Shown here: in pieces, positions 1-8,772 of the stretch
How positions within the stretch are numbered: the stretch's first letter is position 1
Layout of the letters: every line of letters begins with the position of its first letter
Assembly: GCF_030814475.1 (NCBI RefSeq)
Contig: NZ_JAUSVF010000001.1
Location: forward strand, 2,858,001-2,922,000
Origin: Pararhizobium capsulatum DSM 1112
Lineage (GTDB): Bacteria; Pseudomonadota; Alphaproteobacteria; Rhizobiales; Rhizobiaceae
Length of the DNA: 64,000 bases
Reading direction: 5' to 3'
Program-made: the position numbers and the translations under genes
The notes under the pieces: model-generated
What the model saw: the letters and a program-made list of their open reading frames with translations, nothing else
Databases searched by the model: none
Told to the model about the DNA's origin: nothing

Positions 1-256
1 CCATGCCCCCCCAGCTTTCCATGGCGATACCGAGGATTTCCGCCTCGCCTTTCTCCGGAAAGGCATTACGCAGATTGGTCAGCATCAACCGGTGGCGGAA
101 GGTCTTTGGACCGACAAAACGAGCGAAGCGGTCCGCAAAGTTTATCGCCCCATCCACCGGAAAAAGCTTCAGAATCTGAAGCGGTACGAAAGCAAGCTGC
201 GCCAGCAGCCACTGCTGCGTGCGGCGTGCGGCAAGCACCAGCCGGGTGATCAGCAT
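1..256 (-). CDS. lpxXL: Lipid A very-long-chain acyltransferase LpxXL, N-terminal part (runs off the window)
   Basis: Reading the minus strand from the ATG at 256 gives about 85 residues of an HtrB/LpxL-type acyltransferase N-terminus: a hydrophobic/basic start, then text such as FRHRLMLTNLRNAFPEK and AMESWGG, which is typical of lauroyl acyltransferases. The rest lies left of position 1. The start is 10 bases after the stop of the alcohol dehydrogenase gene, so the two are co-transcribed. The identity as LpxXL, which attaches 27-hydroxyoctacosanoate to lipid A at the inner membrane, rests mostly on its place as last gene of the acpXL cluster, the known rhizobial order. The catalytic HX4D motif is not inside the window, so activity cannot be judged. 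Confidence 0.85.
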   Translation of the reverse strand, partial: MLITRLVLAARRTQQWLLAQLAFVPLQILKLFPVDGAINFADRFARFVGPKTFRHRLMLTNLRNAFPEKGEAEILGIAMESWGGM

Positions 257-266
257 CTTCAAGGGA

Positions 267-1295
267 TCAATCCACCCGCAGAATAATCTTGCCGAAGACC
301 TGGCGCGATTCCATGCGCTCCAGCGCCCGGTCGATGTCGGAAAAGCCGACTTCGGTATCAATTACCGGATGCACGAGACCGCGCGCCATCTTCTGCAAGG
401 CATCAGCCATGTTTTCCATGCGGCAGCCGAACGAGCCGAGCAGCTTCAACTGCTGCTGAAACAGCATCATCAGGTTCAGGTCGGTCGAAACACCGGAGGT
501 CGAGCCGCAGGTGACGAGGCGTCCGCCGCGTTTCATGCACAGCATGGAACCTGCCCAGGTATCCTTGCCGACATGTTCGAAGACGACATCGACACCCTTC
601 TTCTTGGTGAGCTTGCGCACCACGCCCTCGAAACGGTCGGTGCGGTAGTTGATGACGTGATCGGCACCAAGCGCCTTGGCGCGCTCGATCTTGTCGTCGG
701 ACCCGACCGTGGTGATGACAGTGCAGCCGATCTTCTTGGCAAGCTGGATCGCCGCCGTGCCAATGCCGGAGCCGCCCGCATGGACGAGGATGGTTTCGCC
801 GGGCTCGAGTTTGGCATTGTCGAACAGCATGTGCTCGACGGTACCGAAGGTGACTGGGGCAAGGGCCGCTGCGACCGCATCGATGCCCGGAGGGGCCGGA
901 ACGAGCAGGCGGGCCGGCAGATTGACCTTCTCCTGGGCAAAGCCATCGAGATGGAAGCCATGCACGCCACCAACGTGTTCGCAGAGATTGTCGCGACCTT
1001 CGCGGCACGGACGGCAGAGGCCGCAGGTGCGCGCGCCGTAGATCGAGACGAGCTGACCCGGCAGGACGTTGGCAACGCCGGGGCCGATTTGGTCGACCAC
1101 GCCAGAAGCTTCCGCGCCAATGACGAGCGGCATCTTGCGCTTGGCAAAGGCCATGCCGCGCCAGCCCCAGACGTCAATATGATTAAGGGCGACGGCCTTG
1201 ACCCGGAGCGTCACCTCGCCCGGACCGGGGGCTTCGGGCTCCGGCAGATCGGTGATTTCAAGCTTGCGGTCATCGAGCAGTTGCAGCGCGCGCAT
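267..1295 (-). CDS. Zinc-type alcohol dehydrogenase of the acpXL-lpxXL cluster
   Basis: 342 residues of the medium-chain dehydrogenase family. An N-terminal GroES-like domain carries the structural-zinc cysteine cluster (CGLCRPCREGRDNLC, near residues 91-105). The nucleotide-binding Rossmann domain has the segment VHAGGSGIGTAAIQLAKK. It lies between fabF1XL and lpxXL in the same direction. That position is conserved in rhizobia, where the gene is called adh2 or adhXL and is thought to act in making the 27-hydroxy C28 chain. The exact substrate is not known to me. The gap of about 49 bases to fabF1XL fits one operon. The family call is firm; the pathway role is inferred from the neighbours. 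Confidence 0.9.
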   Translation of the reverse strand: MRALQLLDDRKLEITDLPEPEAPGPGEVTLRVKAVALNHIDVWGWRGMAFAKRKMPLVIGAEASGVVDQIGPGVANVLPGQLVSIYGARTCGLCRPCREGRDNLCEHVGGVHGFHLDGFAQEKVNLPARLLVPAPPGIDAVAAALAPVTFGTVEHMLFDNAKLEPGETILVHAGGSGIGTAAIQLAKKIGCTVITTVGSDDKIERAKALGADHVINYRTDRFEGVVRKLTKKKGVDVVFEHVGKDTWAGSMLCMKRGGRLVTCGSTSGVSTDLNLMMLFQQQLKLLGSFGCRMENMADALQKMARGLVHPVIDTEVGFSDIDRALERMESRQVFGKIILRVD

Positions 1296-1344
1296 GGGAT
1301 ATCCTTTGCCGTGACGGCATGAATTTCAAAGATTTCGGGCCGAC

Positions 1345-2628
1345 TTATGCCGGTTCCGCGGTCATGACAAGGCTGGCGTTCTGGCCGCCAAAGCCGAAAG
1401 AGTTCGACAGAACGGCCGAAACCTGTGCATCGCGCTTCACGTTCGGCACGACATCGAGAACGATGGCCGGGTCGGGGTTCTGGTAGTTGATGGTCGGCGG
1501 CAGTGTGCCGGTCAGCATGGTCTGCAGCGAGAACACCGCCTCGACAGCGCCCGCCGCCGTCAGCGTATGGCCGATCATCGACTTGTTGGACGAAACCGGG
1601 ATCGACGGCAACTTTTCGCCGAAGACGGCCGACATGGAGAGATACTCCATCTTGTCGTTTTCCGGGGTCGAGGTGCCGTGGGCATTGATATAGCCGATAC
1701 CCGCTTCATCGATGCCAGCATCAGCAAGGGCTGCGCGGATCGTCGCGATCGCCGGGCCACCGTCCGGCGACGAGCGGGTGCGGTGGAAGAGATCGGCCTT
1801 TTCGCCGCAGCCCTTCAGGATGCCATAGACGCGGGCGCCGCGGGCGACGGCCGCTTCCAGCGACTCAAGGACGAGCGTTGCAGCGCCTTCGGCGATAACA
1901 AAGCCGTCACGATCCTTGGTGAAAGGCTTCGAGGCCTTTTCCGGCGGATCGTTCTGGGTCGAAAGGGCCGAGAGCAGCGCAAAACGGATCAGCGCCTCGG
2001 CACTGACGGAGCCATCGGTGGCGACTGTCAGCGCCCGGTCGGTGCGGCCCTGACGGATCGCCTCGACGCCGAGCTGGATGGCGGTTGCGCCGGAAGCGCA
2101 GGCCGTCGAGAGCGTCACCGGCAGGCCGCGCGTGCCAAAACGATCCGACAAACGCTCGGAGATGGAACCGAACATTACCGCTTCGTGGAAGACCGGATCG
2201 GGGCGAACGCGCATGGCCGCAAGGAAGCGGTTATAGGCATCGCCGGGCCTTTCGGAGGGGGCGGAGCGATCGGCGAGTTCGAAGCGGGCGCTCCATTCGG
2301 GCTCGATCGGGGGTGCGGCGAGAAACAGCGGGCCGTTGAAATCGCCGGAGATACCAGCCTGAGCCAGGGCTTCCAGCGTCGTTTCGCGGGCCATGGCATA
2401 GGAACGCTCGACAGCGTTTTCTGCCGGGATATCGATGAAGTCCACGGTGCCGGAAATCCGTGTGGAGAGACCTTCCGTCGGGAAGCGGGTAATCTTGTGG
2501 ATGCCAGACTTACCCGATGTCAGGGCGGACCAGTTGTCCGTGACCCCCTGCCCCAGCGAGGTCATGACACCCATACCGGTAACGGCGATGATCGGGCGAC
2601 CGAGATGATCCTTGTAGGCGTCGCTCAT
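1345..2628 (-). CDS. fabF1XL: Beta-ketoacyl-ACP synthase FabF1XL (active ketosynthase)
   Basis: 427 residues, KAS II/FabF fold. All three catalytic residues are present: Cys177 in STACASG, His317 in NAHGTSTP and His354 in SMIGHTLTAAG. It should condense malonyl-ACP with an acyl chain carried on AcpXL, extending it towards C28 for lipid A. It starts 12 bases after the stop of fabF2XL and clearly shares its transcript. Because the upstream paralogue has lost its catalytic cysteine, this protein is probably the working half of a ketosynthase pair. The number 1 or 2 follows the rhizobial convention acpXL-fabZXL-fabF2XL-fabF1XL. Confidence 0.9.
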   Translation of the reverse strand: MSDAYKDHLGRPIIAVTGMGVMTSLGQGVTDNWSALTSGKSGIHKITRFPTEGLSTRISGTVDFIDIPAENAVERSYAMARETTLEALAQAGISGDFNGPLFLAAPPIEPEWSARFELADRSAPSERPGDAYNRFLAAMRVRPDPVFHEAVMFGSISERLSDRFGTRGLPVTLSTACASGATAIQLGVEAIRQGRTDRALTVATDGSVSAEALIRFALLSALSTQNDPPEKASKPFTKDRDGFVIAEGAATLVLESLEAAVARGARVYGILKGCGEKADLFHRTRSSPDGGPAIATIRAALADAGIDEAGIGYINAHGTSTPENDKMEYLSMSAVFGEKLPSIPVSSNKSMIGHTLTAAGAVEAVFSLQTMLTGTLPPTINYQNPDPAIVLDVVPNVKRDAQVSAVLSNSFGFGGQNASLVMTAEPA

Positions 2629-2640
2629 GGCAATCGCTCC

Positions 2641-3840
2641 TTATTCCGCAGAAAGCACGGCGACACCTTCGCCGCGTGCATGGCCGATGGTGGTGACGAC
2701 AGCCGTCTTCGGCTGGGTCGCGAGCGGCTTTTCGGCCGGATCGAAAGGCGGAACGTGGGCACCGGAACCCAGCGTCAACGCCGCAAAGGCAAGGCCGAGC
2801 GGAAACTGGGCTTCAAGACCATGACCGACAAGCCCGCTATAGCCACGCAACGCCGCTTTCGGCAGCGTCTTTTCGACGAAAGCCTTTTCACGCGCGGCAA
2901 GATCGGGGAAACCGGTGGTGCCGGAGAAGACGATGGTATCCGTCTCGTTGGCTCCCTTGGCGGCGAGCGTTTCCAGGCGCGCTTCGAGCTTGCCCTCATC
3001 CCGCTTGCCACGATCGCCGCCAATGTCATCGATCGTCGCATAGATGCGTGCGCCCCGGGCCTCGGCGTGTTCACGTGATTCCAGTACCAGGAAAGCGCCG
3101 ACTGAACCGAGAATCATGCCACCGCTCTCGGGGCGCGACCAGATCGGGCTCCAGCCGCCGAGTGCATGCCCCTGGATCGCTTCGATCAGGAGAATCATGT
3201 CCAGCCGTTCGGCCGCGAACGCACCGCCGACCAGCGTGTGTGTCGACTGTCCGGCCTTGATGCGGGCAAAGGCGGTTTCGATTGCCGAGATGCCGGCTGC
3301 TTCCTCGCCCATGAAGGTCCGCGACGAGCCGGTGACCTTGTGAACAATCGAGATGTTGCCGGCCAACAGGTTGGAAAGCTGGGCGAGAAACAGCGTCGGG
3401 CGCAGCTCCGTCGTCAGCTTTTCGTTCAGGAGCTGTTCGCGGTCGTTGCGCTTCAGGGCTTCGTCAACGATGAGCGAATCGACATTGATGTCGCGCTCGC
3501 CGCCACCGGCGGCCACGATCATGTCCATGCTGCCGCAGGCGTCGAGATCATCCTTGAGGCCAGCATCATCGAGCGCGAGGCCGGCCGAGAAGACGCCGAG
3601 GCGCTGCCAGTTTTCCATCTGGCGCTGGTCGCCGCGCTTGGCGATCTGCTCCGACCAGTCGATGACCGGCAGCGGATGAATCGGATAAGGCGCGAAACGC
3701 TCGGTTTCAACGATGGCGGCCGGAGCCTTGTCAGCACTCAAAAGCGCGAGATGCGGCTCGATGCCGACACCCTGGCTGGTGACGATGCCGACACCCGTGA
3801 TCACTACGTCATTGGCAGATTTCTGCTTACCCGAGGACAT
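2641..3840 (-). CDS. fabF2XL: FabF2XL, ketosynthase-like protein without catalytic cysteine (chain-length-factor-like)
   Basis: 399 residues with the thiolase/ketosynthase fold, recognisable from VVITGVGIVTSQG at the start and a GHGLEAQFP segment where FabF has GHTxxAAG. When aligned by eye to FabF1XL through the shared G-x-x-AI helix, the active-site Cys is replaced by Glu180, and the HGTSTP histidine segment reads SGTTGFPD. Only the last histidine seems kept. This pattern resembles chain-length factors of type II polyketide synthases, which pair with an active ketosynthase. I infer a FabF1XL/FabF2XL heterodimer that sets the very long chain. Its stop-to-start spacing to fabZXL is 2 bases, which suggests translational coupling. 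Confidence 0.85.
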   Translation of the reverse strand: MSSGKQKSANDVVITGVGIVTSQGVGIEPHLALLSADKAPAAIVETERFAPYPIHPLPVIDWSEQIAKRGDQRQMENWQRLGVFSAGLALDDAGLKDDLDACGSMDMIVAAGGGERDINVDSLIVDEALKRNDREQLLNEKLTTELRPTLFLAQLSNLLAGNISIVHKVTGSSRTFMGEEAAGISAIETAFARIKAGQSTHTLVGGAFAAERLDMILLIEAIQGHALGGWSPIWSRPESGGMILGSVGAFLVLESREHAEARGARIYATIDDIGGDRGKRDEGKLEARLETLAAKGANETDTIVFSGTTGFPDLAAREKAFVEKTLPKAALRGYSGLVGHGLEAQFPLGLAFAALTLGSGAHVPPFDPAEKPLATQPKTAVVTTIGHARGEGVAVLSAE

Positions 3841-3842
3841 GG

Positions 3843-4322
3843 CTACTCCTGTGGCCGTGCGGACAGGGCTTCAAACAGCCCTACCTCGCCCGCGCGCTTC
3901 TTGACGATCGGCCCGAGCGGCACCTGATCGAAAGGTATGGTGCGCAGTTTCAGCTGCGCATCGCAAATTTTCTTGCCGGCAGAGGTGATCTTCGCCTTCA
4001 CGACTGCAAAGCCCGAACCGTCATGTTCAAGGAACGCCTCGATATCGAGCACGGCTTCCGGCTCGACGAAGGTGCGCATCTTGGCGCCATCGACGGACAT
4101 CAGAAGCGGCATCGCGGCAAAATCGGTAACAGCGAGCACGAGGAAGCCGCAAGCCTGCGCCATGGTCTCGATCAGAAGTACGCCGGGAACAATGGGATAA
4201 CCGGGGAAATGGCCATCGAAAACAGGGCTCTTGGCCGGCACGACCGAGCGGGCGGTCAGGGTTCGGGATGAAAGATCGACCGTTTCGACGCGGTCGATCA
4301 TCTGGAAATATTCAAGAAGCAT
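3843..4322 (-). CDS. fabZXL: 3-hydroxyacyl-ACP dehydratase FabZXL
   Basis: 159 residues, hot-dog fold dehydratase. The FabZ active-site region is present: His38 within FDGHFPGYPIVPG and Glu52 in LLIETMAQA. It should dehydrate 3-hydroxyacyl-AcpXL during very-long-chain fatty acid elongation in the cytoplasm. The ATG at 4322 is preceded by a poor Shine-Dalgarno sequence. The gene follows acpXL after a 180-base gap containing a hairpin, and is followed 2 bases later by fabF2XL. Length is typical of FabZ, and function is clear from motif and context. Confidence 0.92.
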   Translation of the reverse strand: MLLEYFQMIDRVETVDLSSRTLTARSVVPAKSPVFDGHFPGYPIVPGVLLIETMAQACGFLVLAVTDFAAMPLLMSVDGAKMRTFVEPEAVLDIEAFLEHDGSGFAVVKAKITSAGKKICDAQLKLRTIPFDQVPLGPIVKKRAGEVGLFEALSARPQE

Positions 4323-4437
4323 CTAGGTCCAACTTGATAGGGCCAACCGCTGCAACGGCCTGACCGACGGTAGCTTTTTCAAAAGCATAGTTTGCGCCGA
4401 TGGCGCGCGATCACTGCCGTCAAGTAAAAACGCAAAT

Positions 4438-4470
4438 GCCGCCTGTCAAGCGTAAGACGCGACAGACGGC
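4438..4470 (-). terminator. Hairpin between acpXL and fabZXL, possible partial terminator
   Basis: On the minus strand an inverted repeat of 10 bases with one mismatch and a 13-base loop (arms at 4461-4470 and 4438-4447) lies just after acpXL. It is followed by a T-rich run (ATTTGCGTTTTTAC). It could end part of the transcripts after acpXL, giving more carrier protein than enzymes. Seen in sequence only; strength not calculated. Confidence 0.4.
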
Positions 4471-4502
4471 ACAGGTGCTGCCAAAACAGACCTTGAGCGA
4501 AA

Positions 4503-4787
4503 TCAGCCCTTGGCGGCCTTCAGGTCGTCGATCTTGGCACAGAGGTTCTTCAGGACGAAGTATTCCTCGGTGGAGGCCTTGCCTTCGTTGACTTCCTGCG
4601 TCCACTGCTCAAGCGGGATCTTGATGCCGAATTCCTTGTCGATCGCAAAGACGATGTCGAGGAAATCGAGGCTGTCGATGCCGAGGTCATCAATCGTGTG
4701 GCTTTCCGGCGTGATCGTCTCGCGATCGATCTCGCTGGTCTCTGCGATGATGTCGGCAACCTTGTCGAATGTAGCTGTCACGCCCAT
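4503..4787 (-). CDS. acpXL: Acyl carrier protein AcpXL for very-long-chain fatty acids
   Basis: 94 residues, acidic helical acyl carrier protein. Ser39 in the motif [15 protein letters not shown] is the phosphopantetheine attachment site. At 94 residues it is longer than housekeeping AcpP (about 78), as expected for AcpXL, the special carrier of 27-hydroxyoctacosanoate in Rhizobiales. It is the first gene of the minus-strand run acpXL-fabZXL-fabF2XL-fabF1XL-adh-lpxXL. The start codon is preceded by a purine-rich AAAGAGG, a good ribosome binding site. Identification is secure from motif plus gene order. Confidence 0.96.
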   Translation of the reverse strand: MGVTATFDKVADIIAETSEIDRETITPESHTIDDLGIDSLDFLDIVFAIDKEFGIKIPLEQWTQEVNEGKASTEEYFVLKNLCAKIDDLKAAKG

Positions 4788-4911
4788 AACCTCTTTCGAA
4801 TTCGTGTTTGGGCGAACCTATAGGTAAATGACGGACAAAAGCCAATGGGCTGAAGCCCAAGAGTTTCCGTTTTGACAACGGTGTTGCCAAAACGACCAAC
4901 TCCCAGACGTC

Positions 4912-5340
4912 TTAGCGGGCGATGACGATGCGGGTATTCTGAAGTCCGGCTTCGCGGGTGAGCGCAAAGAACTCGGCGGCGTTTTCCGGATGCAGGCGTA
5001 CGCAACCATGAGAAGCCGGACGGCCGAGACGCTTCAGATCAAAGGTGGCATGAACCGCATAACCGCCGTTGAAGAACACGGCATAGGGCATCGGCGCATT
5101 GTCATACTTGCGCGAGTGGTGATTCTTGGAAAGCCATTTGGCACTCCAGCTGCCCTCCGGCGTAACGTAACCCTTGCGCGCCGTTGAAACCTTCCAGCGG
5201 TAGCGGACAACACCGTTCTCGCTGACGGTCATCTCCTGCTGCGTCAGGCTGATCTTGGCGACAAGGTTGGCCGCGGAGGCAGTGGCGGAATAAAACGGAA
5301 GAAATAAAACGACCAGAGCGGCCAATACAACGCTGCGCAT
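4912..5340 (-). CDS. Exported L,D-transpeptidase (YkuD family)
   Basis: 142 residues. Residues 1 to about 23 form a signal peptide (RSVVLAALVVLFLPFYS then ATASAA). The rest is a YkuD domain ending in the catalytic motif GRPASHGCVRL with His111 and Cys113. Such enzymes make 3-3 crosslinks in periplasmic peptidoglycan or attach proteins to it. At this size the protein is just the catalytic domain. It stands alone between acpXL and the cob genes, with over 100 bases on each side, so it is probably transcribed separately. A family role as cross-linker is assumed; no specific partner is visible. Confidence 0.9.
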   Translation of the reverse strand: MRSVVLAALVVLFLPFYSATASAANLVAKISLTQQEMTVSENGVVRYRWKVSTARKGYVTPEGSWSAKWLSKNHHSRKYDNAPMPYAVFFNGGYAVHATFDLKRLGRPASHGCVRLHPENAAEFFALTREAGLQNTRIVIAR

Positions 5341-5468
5341 TCCAGGTCCCTCTCCTATGCTGCGCTCCGAAAACGGAACAGTATAGTCGAGACCTATACA
5401 GTAGTCAGAATGACAGAGACTTAAGCCGAATGGAAAACGACCTATTAATTCGCACGGAATGCCGATCG

Positions 5469-6446
5469 TTAAAATACGGCTATCAACGAAGCCGTGACAA
5501 GCACGATCGCCAACATCGCGCTGCAGGCACCACCGAAGACCTGCACCCCATCCTCTATGTCTAATGCAGTTGCGGTCGACCGTCCGGAACCATTGATCAT
5601 CGGCTCGTCAACCCGAGATCCGCTGTAGATACGCGGGCCTGCCAGCTGGATATCGAGGGCCGCGGCCATGGCTGCCTCCGGCCAGCCGGAATTGGGCGAA
5701 CGATGAAGCCCGTGATCACGTAGCGTCGTCGCCACGGCATCGCGCGCCCTAATCCTGCCAAAACGCATCCAGGCACCGATCGCAACCAAAAAAGCAGAAA
5801 GGCGCGCTGCCGGCAGATTGGCAACATCATCCAGCCTTGCGGATGCCCATCCGAAAGCGAGATATTTCGGGCTTTTATGGCCAATCATCGAATCGGCAGT
5901 ATTGAGCATTTTGTAGGCGAGCAATCCCGGCAGGCCGAGAAGCGCGTACCAAAAAACGGGCGCCACGACACCATCGGAGAAATTCTCCGCGAGACTTTCG
6001 ATTGCCGCGCGGCAGACGGCTGGCTCGTCCAGCGTCTCCGGATCACGGCCAACGATCATTGAAACCGCACGCCTGCCGCCGGCAAGGCCGTCATTTCGCA
6101 AGCCCTGGGCGACTCGAAGAACATGATCGGAAAGGCTCTTTTGCGCCAGGAAAACAGCGACCAGCAGCGCCTCCAGCAACCAGCCAAAGACACCGAGGCA
6201 GAGAAACAGCCGGTGAAGGGCTGCACCGATCAGAAGACTGGCGCCGAGCAGCAACAGGATCGTCGCGACCCCAGCCGCGCGGCGGGCATTGTCGCTATAG
6301 CGCTTGCGATTCAAGGTGGCATCGAACCAGCCGATGGCATGGCCGAACAAGACGACAGGATGCGGAAACCGGCGCCACAGCCAGTCGGGATCGCCGATCC
6401 TTCGGTCGATGATGATTCCGGCCGCAAGAACAAGGAGCAACATCAT
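5469..6446 (-). CDS. cobD: Adenosylcobinamide-phosphate synthase CobD
   Basis: 325 residues from the ATG at 6446. A longer in-frame start at 6482 would overlap cobC by 34 bases, whereas 6446 is 2 bases after the cobC stop and begins with the usual hydrophobic start MMLLLVLAAG. Membrane protein of the CobD/CbiB family, with segments such as RIGDPDWLWRRFPHPVV and SLAENFSDGVVAPVFWY. It joins the aminopropanol side arm to cobyric acid, giving cobinamide phosphate. Last gene of the cobE-cobA-cobB-cobC-cobD run. Confidence 0.93.
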   Translation of the reverse strand: MMLLLVLAAGIIIDRRIGDPDWLWRRFPHPVVLFGHAIGWFDATLNRKRYSDNARRAAGVATILLLLGASLLIGAALHRLFLCLGVFGWLLEALLVAVFLAQKSLSDHVLRVAQGLRNDGLAGGRRAVSMIVGRDPETLDEPAVCRAAIESLAENFSDGVVAPVFWYALLGLPGLLAYKMLNTADSMIGHKSPKYLAFGWASARLDDVANLPAARLSAFLVAIGAWMRFGRIRARDAVATTLRDHGLHRSPNSGWPEAAMAAALDIQLAGPRIYSGSRVDEPMINGSGRSTATALDIEDGVQVFGGACSAMLAIVLVTASLIAVF

Positions 6447-6448
6447 CG

Positions 6449-7477
6449 TCAATGTCCGCTCGCTCCCACATGGGGCGCCCAAGCGAACTCGTGCAGCGCA
6501 TGGGCCAGACGCACATCACCTTTGACATCCGGGGAAAGCCCGATTCTCAGCCATGTCGGCGCGTAGTCAAAGCGACGGGTCAGTATCCGGGATTGGCAAA
6601 GCGCTGTGTGCAGCGAACCGGCGCGAGGATGATCGACAAGAGTGAAAAGCGGCGTGCCGCCCACAATCGGTAGTCCCGCGGCCAACAGGATGTCATCCAG
6701 CCTCTGCTTGCGCTCGGCTATGGCAGCGGCAATGGTCGTCGTCTCGCGGCCCATCAGGTCAGCCGCGATCACCAGCGCCGGACCGGAAACGGCCCAAGGA
6801 CCCAGCCATTCGCGAAACGATACAGTGACCGCATCCGGGGCGATGACGAAGCCGAGCCGCAGGCCGGCAAGGCCGAAGAATTTCCCGAACGACCGAAGGA
6901 CGACAAGCCTCCCCGCAGGGTCAACCATGGATGCGACACTTGCTTCGGGCTGGGTGTCGCCAAAGGCCTCGTCAACCAGAAGCATGCCATCATGACCCTC
7001 CACACGCAGAAGGATCGACAACAGGACATCAGCATCGAACATCCGCCCCGTTGGATTGTTCGGATTGACGACGATGACCAGCGCATGCTCCGGCGATATC
7101 CCAGCACAATCCACAATTTCGTCGACGGGATATCCGGCAGCGCGCAGGACCCGGCCGTACTCCCCGTAGGTCGGTCCGAAAATCGCCGCTCGCCGCCCCG
7201 CTGAAAGCAACCGCGGCAGCAGCTGGATGACGGATTGCGTTCCGGGCACGGCAAGCGGCGTGACGACGCTACGGTAATAATGGCGGGCAGCACCCGTCGC
7301 TGCCTCGGTCAGATGACGGTCCGGCAATCCATGCCAAGCATTCATTGGGATATCCGGCAAACCGACCGGATTGGGATTGATGCCCGTCGAAAGGTCGAGC
7401 CAGTCTTCAACGCGCCCGCCGAACCTCGCAGCAGCCTCAGCTATGCCACCGCCGTGGACGATCGGCGCGGTACTCAT
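6449..7477 (-). CDS. cobC: CobC, PLP-dependent aminotransferase-like cobalamin enzyme
   Basis: 342 residues, fold type I aminotransferase. The pyridoxal-phosphate lysine lies in RSFGKFFGLAGLRLG. It belongs with CobC/CobD(Salmonella)-type threonine-phosphate decarboxylases that make aminopropanol phosphate for the cobamide side arm. The ATG at 7477 overlaps the cobB stop by 4 bases (ATGA), which fixes the start; an upstream in-frame codon would add 18 unrelated residues. It is followed after 2 bases by cobD, its pathway partner. Confident by family and context. Confidence 0.92.
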   Translation of the reverse strand: MSTAPIVHGGGIAEAAARFGGRVEDWLDLSTGINPNPVGLPDIPMNAWHGLPDRHLTEAATGAARHYYRSVVTPLAVPGTQSVIQLLPRLLSAGRRAAIFGPTYGEYGRVLRAAGYPVDEIVDCAGISPEHALVIVVNPNNPTGRMFDADVLLSILLRVEGHDGMLLVDEAFGDTQPEASVASMVDPAGRLVVLRSFGKFFGLAGLRLGFVIAPDAVTVSFREWLGPWAVSGPALVIAADLMGRETTTIAAAIAERKQRLDDILLAAGLPIVGGTPLFTLVDHPRAGSLHTALCQSRILTRRFDYAPTWLRIGLSPDVKGDVRLAHALHEFAWAPHVGASGH

Positions 7478-8772
7478 GGTTCGGGCCGATCGATCAGGTG
7501 CAGGAACGAGCCCGCGACTGCGCCACGGCAAAGGCCAACCTCTCCTAGCGCGTTACCGGCAGCATCGGTGGCGGCAAACAGGCGATCAGCGGCACCTTCG
7601 GAAACAATCGTTGCATAGTGAAATTCATGCGTCATCAGGGGGCTCTGAAAAAATCGGTTGTCGAGCGGCTGCGCGCGCCGGTAGCCGAGGTGGCGCCGTG
7701 GCGTGAGAAAGCTGGTTTCCAACGGCAGAAAACCGAGCATTTCGTAACGTTCACCATCGGCGGCGACAAGCCCCTCGCCGAGAGCCATATATCCACCGCA
7801 TTCGCCAAAGATCAGAGCGCCGCCTCCGCGCGCCGCCTCCATGCCTGCGCGAAAGCCGGAAGCGGTTGACAGTTGCCCCGCATGAAGCTCCGGATAACCG
7901 CCCGGAAGATAAATTGCATCGGCATCGTTCGCAGGCGTCTCATCGGAGAGCGGGGAAAAGAAGGTGAGCTCAGCGCCCTGCCGCCGCCACCCGTCCAGCA
8001 GATGCGGATAAAGGAAAGAAAATGCGACATCGCGGGCAATGGCGATCCTTTGACCAAGCGGCGCAAGTCCCGTCGTCTCGACGCCGGTGCCTCGGTGGGC
8101 TGTTCCGGCTATTTCCAGGATAACATCAACATCAACCCCGGCGCGGACCAGTGCCGCCGCACCATCGATGAAAGTGTCCAAGCTTGCATGCTCTTGCGCC
8201 TGCACCAGGCCCAGATGCCGCTCGGGCATGGTCAGCCTGTCATCGCGAGGCAGAACACCAAGGACCGGCATGCCGATCGCCTTAAGAGCGCCACGCAACA
8301 TCGCCTCATGACGCTCGCTTCCGACCTTGTTCAAGATGACGCCTGCGACATCGATATCGGTTCGATGCAGCGCATATCCCCGAACCATGGCCGCAACAGA
8401 GTGGGCCATCTTCGAGCAATCAATCACCATGATCACCGGCAGGCCAAGGGTGGCCGCAAGATCGGCCGGTGCGCCGCGGCCGTCCATCGCTGCGTCGTGG
8501 AGCCCCATCATCGCCTCGACGAGAAGAAGCTTTCCATCTGCCATTCCAGCCTCAGCCTGCGAAAGAAGCAGGTTCGGACGCATCGCCCAGGGATCATAAT
8601 TGGTGCATGCCTCTCCGGAAGCGGCCGCGTGAAAAGCAGGATCAATGTAGTCAGGCCCTGCCTTCGCCGGGGAAAGCGAAATGCCAAGATCGCGCAAGAC
8701 CCTCAGAAGGCCAAGCGTCACTGTCGTCTTGCCGGAACCTGAAGATGGCGCAGCGATAAGGACGCCGCTCAT
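7474..8772 (-). CDS. cobB: Hydrogenobyrinic acid a,c-diamide synthase CobB
   Basis: 432 residues from the ATG at 8772, which overlaps the cobA stop by 4 bases. The N-terminal half is an ATP-dependent synthetase domain with P-loop APSSGSGKTT near residues 7-16. The C-terminal half is a class I glutamine amidotransferase with nucleophile Cys in FGECGGYMALGEG. It amidates the a and c carboxylates of the corrin ring using glutamine and ATP. Translational overlap on both sides places it firmly in the cobE-A-B-C-D operon. Confidence 0.94.
   Translation of the reverse strand: MSGVLIAAPSSGSGKTTVTLGLLRVLRDLGISLSPAKAGPDYIDPAFHAAASGEACTNYDPWAMRPNLLLSQAEAGMADGKLLLVEAMMGLHDAAMDGRGAPADLAATLGLPVIMVIDCSKMAHSVAAMVRGYALHRTDIDVAGVILNKVGSERHEAMLRGALKAIGMPVLGVLPRDDRLTMPERHLGLVQAQEHASLDTFIDGAAALVRAGVDVDVILEIAGTAHRGTGVETTGLAPLGQRIAIARDVAFSFLYPHLLDGWRRQGAELTFFSPLSDETPANDADAIYLPGGYPELHAGQLSTASGFRAGMEAARGGGALIFGECGGYMALGEGLVAADGERYEMLGFLPLETSFLTPRRHLGYRRAQPLDNRFFQSPLMTHEFHYATIVSEGAADRLFAATDAAGNALGEVGLCRGAVAGSFLHLIDRPEP

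Noticed and set aside
219..1322. Long plus-strand open frame of 367 codons opposite the alcohol dehydrogenase gene
   Set aside because: Shadow of the minus-strand gene, which has clear family motifs; the plus frame has none. The same holds for other long antisense frames, for example 1567-3078, 15894-17327 and 43151-44374.
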